A stretch of DNA of 23,837 nt from CAZQKE01 sp964593865 (GCA_964593865.1 CAZQKE010000103.1:1-23837), one strand, 5' to 3'. Positions 8,016-15,631 are shown, counted from the stretch's first letter. Translations and numbers: made by a program. Notes: generated by a model from the sequence alone, not told the origin.

Positions 8016-8028
8016 AGGGAGGGAACGA

Positions 8029-9483
8029 ATGGTCAAAAAAGCGGACCTGGTACGCATTAGCAAATATGTGTGGGAGATCCCCCCCACCTACCGGCCCGAT
8101 ATGAAAGTCCCGGCGCGCATCTATGCCAACGAGGAACTGTTGGAACTGGCTTTTCGCGATCAGACGATGGAACAACTGGTCAACACCGCCGCCATGCCGG
8201 GAGTGGTCAAGCGGGTGCTGGTCATGCCCGACGCCCACCAGGGCTACGGGCCGCCCATCGGCGGCGTCGTGCCCACCCGCTACCCCGACGGCGTCATCTC
8301 CCCCGGAGCGGTGGGCTACGACATCAACTGCGGCGTGCGGCTCATGGCCTCCGACCTACTGGCCGAGGAGGTCCAAAAAGAAGTGGACAACCTGATCTCG
8401 GCCCTCTTCCGCAACATTCCCAGCGGCGTGGGCAAGGGGGGCGGCATCCGTCGCGTTTCGGAACGGGAGATGGACGAGGTGCTGCGCAAGGGAGCGGCCT
8501 GGGCGGTCAAAGCGGGCTACGGCCGCCCGGAAGACCTGGAACGCCTGGAGGAGGGCGGGGCCATGCCCGGCGCAGATCCCTCCGCCGTGAGCCAGCGGGC
8601 CAAACAGCGGGGACGGCCCCAACTGGGCACGCTCGGCTCCGGCAACCACTTTATTGAAATCCAAGAAGTGGAAGAGATTTACGATGAAAAAGTAGCCCAA
8701 GCCTTCGGCCTCTTTGAAGGGCAATTGGTCATCCAAATTCACTCCGGCTCGCGGGGGCTGGGGCATCAGGTCTGCTCCGACTATGTGCGGGAACTGCAAA
8801 AGGCGGTGCAAAAGTACAACATCAAACTGCCGGACCGGCAACTGGTCTGCGCCCCCCTGGATTCGCCGGAGGGCCAACGCTATTTCGGGGCGATGGTCGC
8901 CGCGGCCAACTACGCTTGGGCCAACCGCCAGTGCATGGCCCATCTGGCCCGCCGCAGCTTCGAGGAGGTGCTGGCCGGCAAGGTGCGGAGCTTTGACCTG
9001 CACACCGTCTATGACGTGGCCCACAACATCGCCAAGATCGAAGAGCATGTGGTGGACGGCAAAAAGATGAAACTGTGCGTCCACCGCAAGGGGGCGACGC
9101 GGGCCTTTGGGCCGGGCCACCCGGCGGTCTCACCCGTCTACCGGGCGGTGGGCCAGCCGGTGCTGGTCCCCGGCGACATGGGGACCGCTTCCTACGTACT
9201 GGTGGGCACGAGCGAAGCATTGGAGGAAAGCTTCGGCACCAGCTGCCACGGCGCGGGGCGGGTGATGAGCCGTAAGGCGGCAAAAAAGAAGATCCACGGC
9301 GGGACGCTCCGTCGGGAGCTGGAATCGCGGGGCATCCACGTCCGGGCGGGCAGCATGGCCGGTCTGGCCGAGGAGGCCCCCGACGCTTACAAAGATATTG
9401 ACGCCGTGATAGAGGTGGTGGACGGCGCAGGGCTGGCCCGCAAAGTGGCCCGCTTGCAGCCGTTGGCGGTGATGAAAGGGTAA
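8029..9483 (+). CDS. rtcB: RNA-splicing ligase RtcB (3'-phosphate/5'-OH RNA ligase)
   Basis: RtcB joins RNA 2',3'-cyclic phosphate or 3'-phosphate ends to 5'-OH ends using GTP and Mn2+. The 484-residue product has family length and all main motifs: MPDAHQGYGPPIGG, GYDINCG with the metal-binding Cys at 101, GTLGSGNHFIE, IHSGSRGLGHQ, DVAHNIAKIEEH, VHRKGATRAFGPGH, PGDMGTASYVLVG and SCHGAGR. His407 of the last motif corresponds to the guanylylated histidine. ATG 8029 is chosen because GGGAGGG (8017-8023) lies 5 bases upstream and the family begins here. The longer frame from 7849 runs inside the archease coding region. It lies directly after the RibF-archease fusion, so ligase and activator are probably cotranslated. 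sfsA starts 2 bases after its stop. Confidence 0.97.
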   Translation: MVKKADLVRISKYVWEIPPTYRPDMKVPARIYANEELLELAFRDQTMEQLVNTAAMPGVVKRVLVMPDAHQGYGPPIGGVVPTRYPDGVISPGAVGYDINCGVRLMASDLLAEEVQKEVDNLISALFRNIPSGVGKGGGIRRVSEREMDEVLRKGAAWAVKAGYGRPEDLERLEEGGAMPGADPSAVSQRAKQRGRPQLGTLGSGNHFIEIQEVEEIYDEKVAQAFGLFEGQLVIQIHSGSRGLGHQVCSDYVRELQKAVQKYNIKLPDRQLVCAPLDSPEGQRYFGAMVAAANYAWANRQCMAHLARRSFEEVLAGKVRSFDLHTVYDVAHNIAKIEEHVVDGKKMKLCVHRKGATRAFGPGHPAVSPVYRAVGQPVLVPGDMGTASYVLVGTSEALEESFGTSCHGAGRVMSRKAAKKKIHGGTLRRELESRGIHVRAGSMAGLAEEAPDAYKDIDAVIEVVDGAGLARKVARLQPLAVMKG

Positions 9484-9485
9484 AC

Positions 9486-10184
9486 GTGGCCCGGAAACAA
9501 CGAGGGAGAGCGATCACAGGCCGGTTCCTTTCCCGCGAAAATCGCTTCCTCGTGACGGTGGAGGTGGAGGGAGGGCGGGTATCGGCCCACCTGCCCAATT
9601 CGGGGCGGCTGGGGGAGCTGCTGACGCCGGGGCGACGGGTGCTTCTGGTGGAGCGGCCCGGCCCCCGGCGCAAGACCGGCTACGACCTGAGCCTCGTTGA
9701 ATTTGAAGGCCATTGGATCTCCGTGGACGCTCGGCTGCCCAACGACCTGGTGGAGGATGCCCTGCGGGCCGGGCGGATCAAACCGTTGCGCGGCTATGTC
9801 TCCCTGCACCGCGAGGTGCGGCGGGGCCGTAGCCGCTTTGACTTTTTGCTGGAAGGACCGGAGCAGCCTCCATGTTGGGTGGAAGTCAAATCGGTGACGC
9901 TGCTGGTGGACGGCCTGGCCTGCTTCCCCGACGCCGTCACGGTCCGAGGACGGCGGCATGTGGAGGAACTGGCCGCCCTGGCGGAGGGAGGGGAAAGGGC
10001 GGTGGTGCTCTTTGTGGTGCAACGGGACGATGCCCAGGGGTTCCGCCCCCACGACGAGGCGGATCCGGCCTTTGGCCGGGCACTGCGGGCAGCCGCCCGG
10101 CAGGGCGTTGAGGTTTACGCTTACGCCTGTCACATTGAACCGGGCCGGGCGGCCATCAGCCACCCTTTGCCCGTCTATCTGTGA
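9486..10184 (+). CDS. sfsA: SfsA family protein (DNA/RNA-binding, nuclease-like fold)
   Basis: The 232-residue product matches SfsA ('sugar fermentation stimulation protein') in length and motifs: HLPNSGRLGELL (35-46), SRFDFLL (116-122), WVEVKSVTLL (131-140), FPDAVTVRGRRHVEELAAL (147-165). The family has an N-terminal OB-like part and a restriction-endonuclease-like core with Asp and ExK-type residues. Its biological role is poorly defined. GTG 9486 is the start, two bases after the rtcB stop, indicating coupling. It is the last gene of the plus-strand block. Its 3' end overlaps the 3' end of the convergent response regulator gene by 29 bases, leaving no room for a separate terminator. Association with RtcB is seen as position only. 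Confidence 0.93.
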   Translation: MARKQRGRAITGRFLSRENRFLVTVEVEGGRVSAHLPNSGRLGELLTPGRRVLLVERPGPRRKTGYDLSLVEFEGHWISVDARLPNDLVEDALRAGRIKPLRGYVSLHREVRRGRSRFDFLLEGPEQPPCWVEVKSVTLLVDGLACFPDAVTVRGRRHVEELAALAEGGERAVVLFVVQRDDAQGFRPHDEADPAFGRALRAAARQGVEVYAYACHIEPGRAAISHPLPVYL

Positions 10185-11244
10185 GCATCTCGCCCAGCCG
10201 CTGCGCCCTTTGCGTTGCGCTTTGTAGCTCCTCACGTAGCCGTTCCAGCTCCTGCCGCAGGGCATCAAGACCGGTCGGGCGGGCAGCCCGCACCATCTGC
10301 TGGCAGGTACGGGCGTTACGCAGGGCAATGGCGGTGTACTCGGCCAACCCGCCGAGCCATTCAATGTCGCTCTCGTTGAAGGGTGCGCCCCCCGGTTCAC
10401 GGGCGGCTACCAAAACCCCCATTGTCTGCCCGGCACGCCGGAGAGGCGCGCCGACAATCGGCCCCAGCGGTTTACCGACAACCTCAAACATGCCCACATC
10501 GCTGGGCGCACGCGGCCGGGCCAGAGCTTCCCCCTGCCGCAGGACCTGGAGGGCAAAACGACCGTCCAGGGGAAGGCCCAACAAGCGCGCCCGTCGGTCG
10601 CGCGGCCCACGGATGGCGCATAGACAGAGGTGGGGCGAATTCTTTTGCGGCATGAACAGGAAGGCATAGTCGGCGCGGATGATGTAGATGGCCGCTTCCA
10701 CACTGCGGATGCAGATGCGGTCCTCATCCAGCAGGGCCACCAATGCTTTGCCCACGCGGGTCAAGATGTTCATATCACGCACCCACCGTTCCAACTGGCG
10801 GGTGAGGGGCATGGGACCGTCTACGGGGTGGGCAGAGCGATCACCGCCCGCTTCCGGGCGGGCATCCGTCGGCGTGCGCCGTTGCAATGCCCGTTCAATG
10901 GCCTGTAGCATGTCTTCGCTGCTGTACGGCTTGACGATATATTCCACCGCCCCCAGGCTTAGGGCTTGTTCGGCCACCTGTTCGGAGCCGTAAAAGGTGC
11001 TCAGGATCACCGGCGTCGTGTTCCCCCGCTCGCGGAGGGCCTGCAGCACCTCCAGCCCGTCCATCTTCGGCAGGTTCAGGTCCAAGATGACCAGGTCCGG
11101 TTTGTCAACAAGAATGCGTTTGAGGCCACGCTGACCGTCCATCGCCGTCAGCACCTTGTAGCCGTTGGGTTTGAGGATATTGTTCGCCAAATGGACGATG
11201 CTCTCCCGCCGGTCTTCTATGATCAGAACGGTTTCTCCTGCCAT
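10156..11244 (-). CDS. Response regulator with REC and GAF-like domains
   Basis: Residues 1-125 form a receiver domain: acidic pair E10/D11, phosphoacceptor Asp55 in LVILDLNLPKMDG, the switch position at Ser82-Thr83 and Lys105 in YIVKPYSS. A GAF-like domain follows (about 155-320; ILTRVGKALVALLDEDRICIRSVEAAIYII..., then GAPLRRAGQTMGVLVAAREPGG...FNESDIEWLGGLAEYTAIALRNA). The last 35 residues are a likely coiled coil (ALRQELERLREELQ). There is no DNA-binding or enzymatic output domain, so it probably signals by protein contact. The partner histidine kinase is not in the window. ATG 11244 is preceded by GGGAG at good distance. It starts 22 bases after surE ends and probably shares its transcript. 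GAF ligand and output are unknown. Confidence 0.88.
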   Translation of the reverse strand: MAGETVLIIEDRRESIVHLANNILKPNGYKVLTAMDGQRGLKRILVDKPDLVILDLNLPKMDGLEVLQALRERGNTTPVILSTFYGSEQVAEQALSLGAVEYIVKPYSSEDMLQAIERALQRRTPTDARPEAGGDRSAHPVDGPMPLTRQLERWVRDMNILTRVGKALVALLDEDRICIRSVEAAIYIIRADYAFLFMPQKNSPHLCLCAIRGPRDRRARLLGLPLDGRFALQVLRQGEALARPRAPSDVGMFEVVGKPLGPIVGAPLRRAGQTMGVLVAAREPGGAPFNESDIEWLGGLAEYTAIALRNARTCQQMVRAARPTGLDALRQELERLREELQSATQRAQRLGEMLTDRRAKGG

Positions 11245-11266
11245 TGCATTCTCCCTTCAGGGGCGT

Positions 11267-12085
11267 TCAGCGCAACAACACTTCCAGTTCCTCCAGAGCC
11301 ACCCGCGAAGTCAAGTCCAAGCTCAAGGGCGTGACCGCCACCACCCGATCTACCAACATGGCCCGGATGTCCGAATCGGGCTCCAAAGTCTCATAATCCA
11401 CCATCACCTCATAGCCCAGGGGCCGCTTGTCGGCCAGAGAACGCCGCCCGCCGGGCAAGGCGTGATAGTAGCGCTGACGGGAAAGACGGGTTATGCGCCA
11501 GGGCGTCTCCGGAGTGGCATCGCCGGGGACCTCAACCTTGAGCACATCCACATCGGGAGGCAAAGGTTTGCGCAAGAGCTGACGGGCGAAATAACGGGCA
11601 AAATGGGTCGCCGCCGCAAAGTCCACGTCTTCCGAATGGTTGTAATGGTACTGCTTTTCCGTCTCCAAGCTGACGGCGATACCGGGGATACCTTCGCTGG
11701 CCGCTTCCAGGGCCGCTCCCACCGTGCCCGAAATCGTCACGCCGGAACCGACATTTTCACCAAAGTTGATGCCCGACAGGCACAAAGCCGGCTTGCGAGG
11801 AACCAACTCTACCAACGCATAGAGGACCGCCTGGGAGGGGGAACCGTGCAAAGCAAAGGCAGGCACACGCCGACCGTCCACGGTATACTCAACGGGGTAA
11901 ATAGCACCGTCGTTGAAGGTCGGCAGGCTGCGCCCGGAGCCGGTCTGCTGCTCACAAGGGGCCGAAACGAACACATCGCCCAGGTCCAAAACGGCCCGGA
12001 CGGCAGCCCGCAATCCCGGCGATTCTATGCCATCATCGCATGTCACCAAAATCAAAGGGCGGACTTTATCTTCAGGCATGATCAT
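11267..12085 (-). CDS. surE: 5'/3'-nucleotidase SurE
   Basis: SurE is a metal-dependent nucleoside monophosphate phosphatase. The product (272 residues from this start) has the family motifs in order: ILVTCDDGIESPGL, APCEQQTGSGRSL, HGSPSQAVLYAL, SGINFGENVGSGVTISGTVGAALEA, and the C-terminal VTPLSLDLTS. Two active-site positions differ from the common form. NDDG reads CDDG, and the Ser of the usual QSG metal ligand aligns with Thr in QTG. The paired Asp and the Asn of SGIN are kept. The open frame extends to 12139, but a TATAAT box at 12111-12116 lies inside that extension. Translation therefore more likely begins at ATG 12085 (GGGA six bases upstream) or ATG 12079. It heads a two-gene unit with the response regulator. 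Confidence 0.93.
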   Translation of the reverse strand: MIMPEDKVRPLILVTCDDGIESPGLRAAVRAVLDLGDVFVSAPCEQQTGSGRSLPTFNDGAIYPVEYTVDGRRVPAFALHGSPSQAVLYALVELVPRKPALCLSGINFGENVGSGVTISGTVGAALEAASEGIPGIAVSLETEKQYHYNHSEDVDFAAATHFARYFARQLLRKPLPPDVDVLKVEVPGDATPETPWRITRLSRQRYYHALPGGRRSLADKRPLGYEVMVDYETLEPDSDIRAMLVDRVVAVTPLSLDLTSRVALEELEVLLR

Positions 12086-12110
12086 CCCAGGTCCCGCGAA
12101 ATTCGCCTTC

Positions 12111-12138
12111 ATTATAGCAGATTTCTCCCATTTGTGCA
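12111..12138 (-). promoter_or_regulatory. Extended -10 promoter of surE
   Basis: On the minus strand, TGC followed by TATAAT forms a perfect extended -10 (TATAAT occupies 12111-12116). A weak -35, TGCACA (12133-12138), lies 16 bases upstream. The start of transcription near 12104 would give a leader of only about 20 bases and excludes the more upstream ATG codons of the surE frame. Confidence 0.65.
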
Positions 12139-12229
12139 TATCGGCCCGCCGGGTAAGATCAAGGCCGGGACGCCTTGGGGCGACACATTAGGTGCGCCGC
12201 CCCGGCCCCGGAGAGCGAGTCCGGCGCGG

Positions 12230-12258
12230 TTGCTCCCGGAAGGGAATGCTGGTATAAT
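12230..12258 (+). promoter_or_regulatory. Promoter of mnmG
   Basis: TTGCTC (12230-12235) and TATAAT (12253-12258) are 17 bases apart, and TGG just upstream makes it an extended -10. It is divergent from the surE promoter about 115 bases away. Transcription would begin near 12265, which favours ATG 12315 over ATG 12276 as the mnmG start. Confidence 0.82.
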
Positions 12259-12314
12259 CCGCGGAAGCAGACCGGATGGAGGACAGAACCGCCAACCGAA
12301 TTTTGGGTGGAGAA

Positions 12315-14270
12315 ATGACGGATTACGATCAACACACACACAAGGTTCTATACGATGTCATCGTCGTCGGCGCGGGGCACGCCGGTTGCGAAGCGGCCCT
12401 GGCCGCCGCCCGCATGGGGGCCAAAACCTTGCTGCTGACCATGAACCTGGACCTCATCGCCCAAATGCCCTGCAACCCCGGCGTGGGAGGGCCGGGCAAA
12501 GGCCATCTGGTCCGTGAGATCGACGCCCTGGGCGGCGAGATGGGCCGCGCCATTGATGCTACCCACATCCAAATCCGCCTCCTCAACCAGAGCCGGGGGC
12601 CGGCCGTCCAGGCCCTCCGCGCCCAGGCCGACAAGCGACGCTATTCCCTGCGCATGAAACACACCATTGAGCAAACGCCCAACCTGCACCTCAAGCAGGC
12701 CCGCGTCGAAGGGTTGCTGGTGCGCGGCGACCGGGTGCAGGGTGTCGTCACCCACACCGGGCGCAAATACCGGAGCCGGACCGTCATCTTGACCACCGGC
12801 ACATTCCTGGCCGGGCGCGTCCTTTCCGGCGAACGGAGCTGGCCCGCCGGGCGCGCCGGAGAATTCCCCGCCGTGGGCCTTTCGGCCAGCCTGCGCGACC
12901 TGGGGTTTCCCCTGGTTCGCCTGCAAACCAACACCCCGCCCCGCGTGGACGCCCGCACCGTTGACTTTTCCCTGACCACACCCCAGCCCGGCTCCGACGT
13001 TCCCCTACAATTCTCAATTTCCAATTCTCAACTCCCCATCCCCCATTTCCTGCTGACCCCGCCCAACCCGGTCTACCCTGTGGAGCGGATGCCTGCCTGG
13101 CGGCCCCAATTGCCTTGCTACTCGGTCTACACCACGCCCGAAACGTTGGACGTGGTGCGGGCCAACCTGCACCGCTCCCCCATCGCGCCGGGCCGGATTG
13201 ACGCCGCCGGGCCGCGCTACTGCCCCAGTTTTGAAGAAAAGGTGGTGCGTTTCCCCCACAAGGAACGCCACCAGCTCTTTTTGGAACCGGAGGGCTGGCA
13301 CACCGGCGAAGTGTACGTCCAGGGCTTTTTTACCGGGATGCCGGAGGATGTCCAGATCGCCATGCTCCACTCCATCCCGGCCCTGCGGGAAGCCGAGATC
13401 ATGCGCCCCGGCTATGCCATTGAGTACGACAGCGTGCCCTGCCAGGAACTGAGCGCATCGTTGGAGACCAAACGCATTGAGGGCCTTTTCCATGCCGGGC
13501 AGATCAACGGGACCAGCGGCTACGAAGAAGCCGCCGCCCAGGGCCTCATGGCCGGGATCAACGCCGCCCTCAAGGTCCAGGGCCGCGAGCCGATCATTCT
13601 GCGCCGCGACCAGGCATACATCGGCGTCCTCATTGACGACCTGGTGACGAAAACCATCACCGAGCCGTACCGCATTATGACCGGCCGGGCCGAGTATCGC
13701 CTGCTGCTGCGCCAGGACAACGCCGACCTGCGCCTGGCCCGCATCGGCTACGAGGTCGGTCTGCTGCCCCGCGAGCGATACGAAGCGGCAGAGGCCAAAC
13801 GCCGCGCCGTAGAAGAGGAGCTGGCCCGCTTGGGGTCCCTGTGGCTCAAGCCGAGCGACAAAGACCTCAACGAACGGCTCATCGCCGCCGGGTTGCCCCC
13901 TTTGAAAGATGGCGTCAACGCCCTCCAATTCCTGCGCCGCCCGGAGGTGGATTACGCCCTGGTGGCCGAGTTGGTCCCGCCGCCGGAGCCGTTGTCTGCC
14001 GACGCCGCCGAACAGGTGCAGATTGAGGCCAAGTATGCCGGGTACATTGAAAAGCAGCGGGCCGAAGTCGCCCGCTTTCGCCGCCTGGAAGACCGCCGCA
14101 TCCCCCCCGACATAGACTACGAAGCCCTGGTCGGCCTGCGGGCCGAGGCGCGGGAAAAACTGATGGCCGTCCGCCCGGCGACCGTGGGCCAGGCCAGCCG
14201 CCTGGAAGGGGTCAACCCGGCGGACATTTCGGTCCTGCTGGTGCACCTGAAGGCCCGCCTCCGCGATTGA
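12315..14270 (+). CDS. mnmG: tRNA uridine-34 carboxymethylaminomethyl modification enzyme MnmG (GidA)
   Basis: MnmG is the FAD-binding partner of MnmE and installs the cmnm5 group on wobble U34 of several tRNAs. The 651-residue product has the Rossmann motif GAGHAG (19-24), CNPGVGGPGKGHLVREIDALGG, NQSRGPAVQALRAQADK, TGTFLAG, QLPCYSVYTT, GRAEYRLLLRQDNADLRL and a normal C-terminal helical domain. ATG 12315 gives a family-like start; ATG 12276 would add 13 residues and lies very close to the predicted transcription start. Residues 232-245 are encoded by a heptanucleotide tandem repeat. They lie in an enlarged loop between the FAD domain and the conserved PQLPCY motif, so the enzyme tolerates an insertion there. 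The reading frame is intact, and the enzyme is probably functional. Confidence 0.96.
   Translation: MTDYDQHTHKVLYDVIVVGAGHAGCEAALAAARMGAKTLLLTMNLDLIAQMPCNPGVGGPGKGHLVREIDALGGEMGRAIDATHIQIRLLNQSRGPAVQALRAQADKRRYSLRMKHTIEQTPNLHLKQARVEGLLVRGDRVQGVVTHTGRKYRSRTVILTTGTFLAGRVLSGERSWPAGRAGEFPAVGLSASLRDLGFPLVRLQTNTPPRVDARTVDFSLTTPQPGSDVPLQFSISNSQLPIPHFLLTPPNPVYPVERMPAWRPQLPCYSVYTTPETLDVVRANLHRSPIAPGRIDAAGPRYCPSFEEKVVRFPHKERHQLFLEPEGWHTGEVYVQGFFTGMPEDVQIAMLHSIPALREAEIMRPGYAIEYDSVPCQELSASLETKRIEGLFHAGQINGTSGYEEAAAQGLMAGINAALKVQGREPIILRRDQAYIGVLIDDLVTKTITEPYRIMTGRAEYRLLLRQDNADLRLARIGYEVGLLPRERYEAAEAKRRAVEEELARLGSLWLKPSDKDLNERLIAAGLPPLKDGVNALQFLRRPEVDYALVAELVPPPEPLSADAAEQVQIEAKYAGYIEKQRAEVARFRRLEDRRIPPDIDYEALVGLRAEAREKLMAVRPATVGQASRLEGVNPADISVLLVHLKARLRD
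13008..13049 (+). repeat. Heptanucleotide tandem repeat inside mnmG (six units)
   Basis: Six consecutive 7-base units read CAATTCT, CAATTTC, CAATTCT, CAACTCC, CCATCCC, CCATTTC, decaying toward the 3' end. The 42 bases equal 14 codons, so the frame of mnmG is kept. The stretch is markedly richer in A+T than the surrounding gene. Similar CAATTCC-type heptamers are known as intergenic short tandem repeats in cyanobacteria and other phyla. Confidence 0.75.
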
Positions 14271-14333
14271 AGGCCGGGCGCATCCGCGCTCAATTCGTGG
14301 CCGGCCCGCTTTGGCGGTTCCGGGGATTTGAAC

Positions 14334-14358
14334 CGCAAAGGCGCAAAGGGCGCAAAGG
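14334..14358 (+). repeat. CGCAAAGG triple repeat
   Basis: Three copies of CGCAAAGG lie at 14334-14341, 14342-14349 and 14351-14358, in the 245-base gap between mnmG and the sortase gene. The gap also holds two short hairpins: GCGTCCGC/GCGGACGC at 14400-14419, and CGCCTGC/GCAGGCG at 14429-14445. No promoter or gene was recognised in it. Confidence 0.7.
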
Positions 14359-14457
14359 AAAGTGGCAACTCAAGTCGCTCCTTTTGGGCCTGCGGCCGGG
14401 CGTCCGCCTACGCGGACGCTCCCGTTCCCGCCTGCATGGCAGGCGCGCACGCACAGG

Positions 14458-14478
14458 CGGGCGGTCGGCCAACGGCCC
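14458..14478 (+). repeat. 21-bp dispersed repeat, copy 1
   Basis: These 21 bases are identical to the reverse complement of 19430-19450. The core contains GGCCAACGGCC. The match does not extend convincingly on either side. Both copies lie in intergenic sequence among other small inverted repeats. Confidence 0.75.
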
Positions 14479-14515
14479 ACCAGGGACGGTTTCAACCGCT
14501 ATTTTCGAGGAAAAG

Positions 14516-15574
14516 ATGGAAACGCGCTGCCCGCACTTGGGCCTGCAGCACAACAAACACCAAACCCTCCTGCAGCCTAGCTCCCACCACCGCTGCTACG
14601 TCGGCGGCGAGCCGGAGCGGGTCCCGACCGCCTTTCAAGCCCAAGCCTGTTTGACCGCCGCCCACCGCCGCTGCCCGCGCTTCAAGGAGGTCACTCCCCA
14701 AGAGGAGTCTCCGCCGCCGGAGCCGACCGTCGCCCCTGCGCCCCAGGCCAAGCACCACACACCCCACGCCGCCCTGCACCCCATCCCCCCGGAGAAGAAA
14801 CCGGCCCGCCGCCCCTTGACTCTGACCGAACTGGTCGTCCTGGGTTTGGGTGGGGCCATCGTGCTGGCCGTCGTCTTTATCGGCTATGCGTTGGTCTACC
14901 GCCTCACCATCGGCCCCGGCATGGAAGCCCCGACCGTCGTCGCAGGTAACCCGACAGCCACCCTGGTTCCGACGTTCACCCCCACTCCAACGCCGACGCC
15001 CACGCCCCCAACCGCCGCCGTCCTGCTTTCCCCATCCCCCGCCGCCCCCGCTCCTGCTCCCTCGCCCCTGCCTACCCGACCGCCGCCCGCCTCCTCCCCG
15101 CCGACCCGCCTGGTCATTCCCGTCCTGAACCTGGATATTCCCGTCGTGCCGGTCGGCGTCAAAAAAGTGCAGGACGGCGGGCGGACGCGCTTGATCTGGG
15201 ATGACGTGCCCAACGCCGGAGGGTTCCACCAAACCTCGGCTTATCCCGGCCAAGGGGGCAACATCGTCATCAACGGCCACCGGGACATCAAAGGTGCGGT
15301 CTTTCGCCACCTGGATCGGTTGCAGCCCGGCGATGCAATCATCCTCTACGTTGGTGACACCCCCTACGAGTATCGTGTCACCGAGACTTTGGTCGTGCCC
15401 GAAACCTTTGCCACGGCGGAGCAGCGGGCCGAAAACCTACGCCTCATCGGTCCCATGCCCGAAGAGAGACTGACGCTCGTGACCTGCACCCCCATCGCCC
15501 TGGCCACCCACCGCCTGTTGGTCATCGCCAAGCCTGCCGCGCCCGGAGCACCCCCGGAGAGGACGACGCCGTAA
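14516..15574 (+). CDS. Membrane-anchored sortase with N-terminal four-cysteine module
   Basis: Sortases cut and transfer surface proteins to the cell envelope. The 352-residue product has four parts. Residues 1-60 form a cysteine module (Cys5 in CPHLGL, Cys27, Cys45, Cys53 in CPRF), probably cytoplasmic and possibly metal-binding. A transmembrane helix spans about 105-130. A Thr/Pro/Ala-rich linker runs to 198. The sortase domain (199-340) keeps the catalytic set: His255 in NGHRD, Cys324 in TLVTC and Arg333 in THRLL. ATG 14516 is chosen because GAGG (14507-14510) lies 5 bases upstream and the cysteine module begins here. The frame open from 14267 only adds repeat-derived sequence. The domain resembles class D/E-type sortases, but the class was not resolved. 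Its substrates are not in the window. Confidence 0.9.
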   Translation: METRCPHLGLQHNKHQTLLQPSSHHRCYVGGEPERVPTAFQAQACLTAAHRRCPRFKEVTPQEESPPPEPTVAPAPQAKHHTPHAALHPIPPEKKPARRPLTLTELVVLGLGGAIVLAVVFIGYALVYRLTIGPGMEAPTVVAGNPTATLVPTFTPTPTPTPTPPTAAVLLSPSPAAPAPAPSPLPTRPPPASSPPTRLVIPVLNLDIPVVPVGVKKVQDGGRTRLIWDDVPNAGGFHQTSAYPGQGGNIVINGHRDIKGAVFRHLDRLQPGDAIILYVGDTPYEYRVTETLVVPETFATAEQRAENLRLIGPMPEERLTLVTCTPIALATHRLLVIAKPAAPGAPPERTTP

Positions 15575-15631
15575 ACGGCACGATCACGTCGGAGCCGGAA
15601 GTTTTCCCATCTGCCAGGCTTGCCCTTGCAT

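Noticed and set aside
7849..8028. Upstream extension of rtcB by 60 codons
   Set aside because: It lies within the archease coding region, is not RtcB-like, and a strong ribosome site precedes the ATG at 8029.
11165..12517. A 450-residue plus-strand open frame opposite surE
   Set aside because: It is antisense to surE, shows no family motifs, and is explained by the absence of stops in GC-rich DNA. surE has clear motifs and a promoter.
13014..14246. A 410-residue minus-strand open frame opposite mnmG
   Set aside because: It is a shadow of mnmG with no motif or ribosome site.
14314..14336. A tRNA-like T-arm on the minus strand (GGTTCAAATCC within an inverted repeat)
   Set aside because: No D-arm, anticodon arm or acceptor stem could be built around it, and the T-stem has a mismatch. 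It is more likely part of the repeat-rich gap.
14334..14480. CRISPR-like array or insertion sequence remnant
   Set aside because: The repeats are only 8 bases with no spacers of constant length, and no transposase or flanking target duplication was seen.
14267..14515. Upstream extension of the sortase frame by 83 codons
   Set aside because: It translates repeat and hairpin sequence into Arg/Gly-rich residues; ATG 14516 has a ribosome site and starts the conserved cysteine module.
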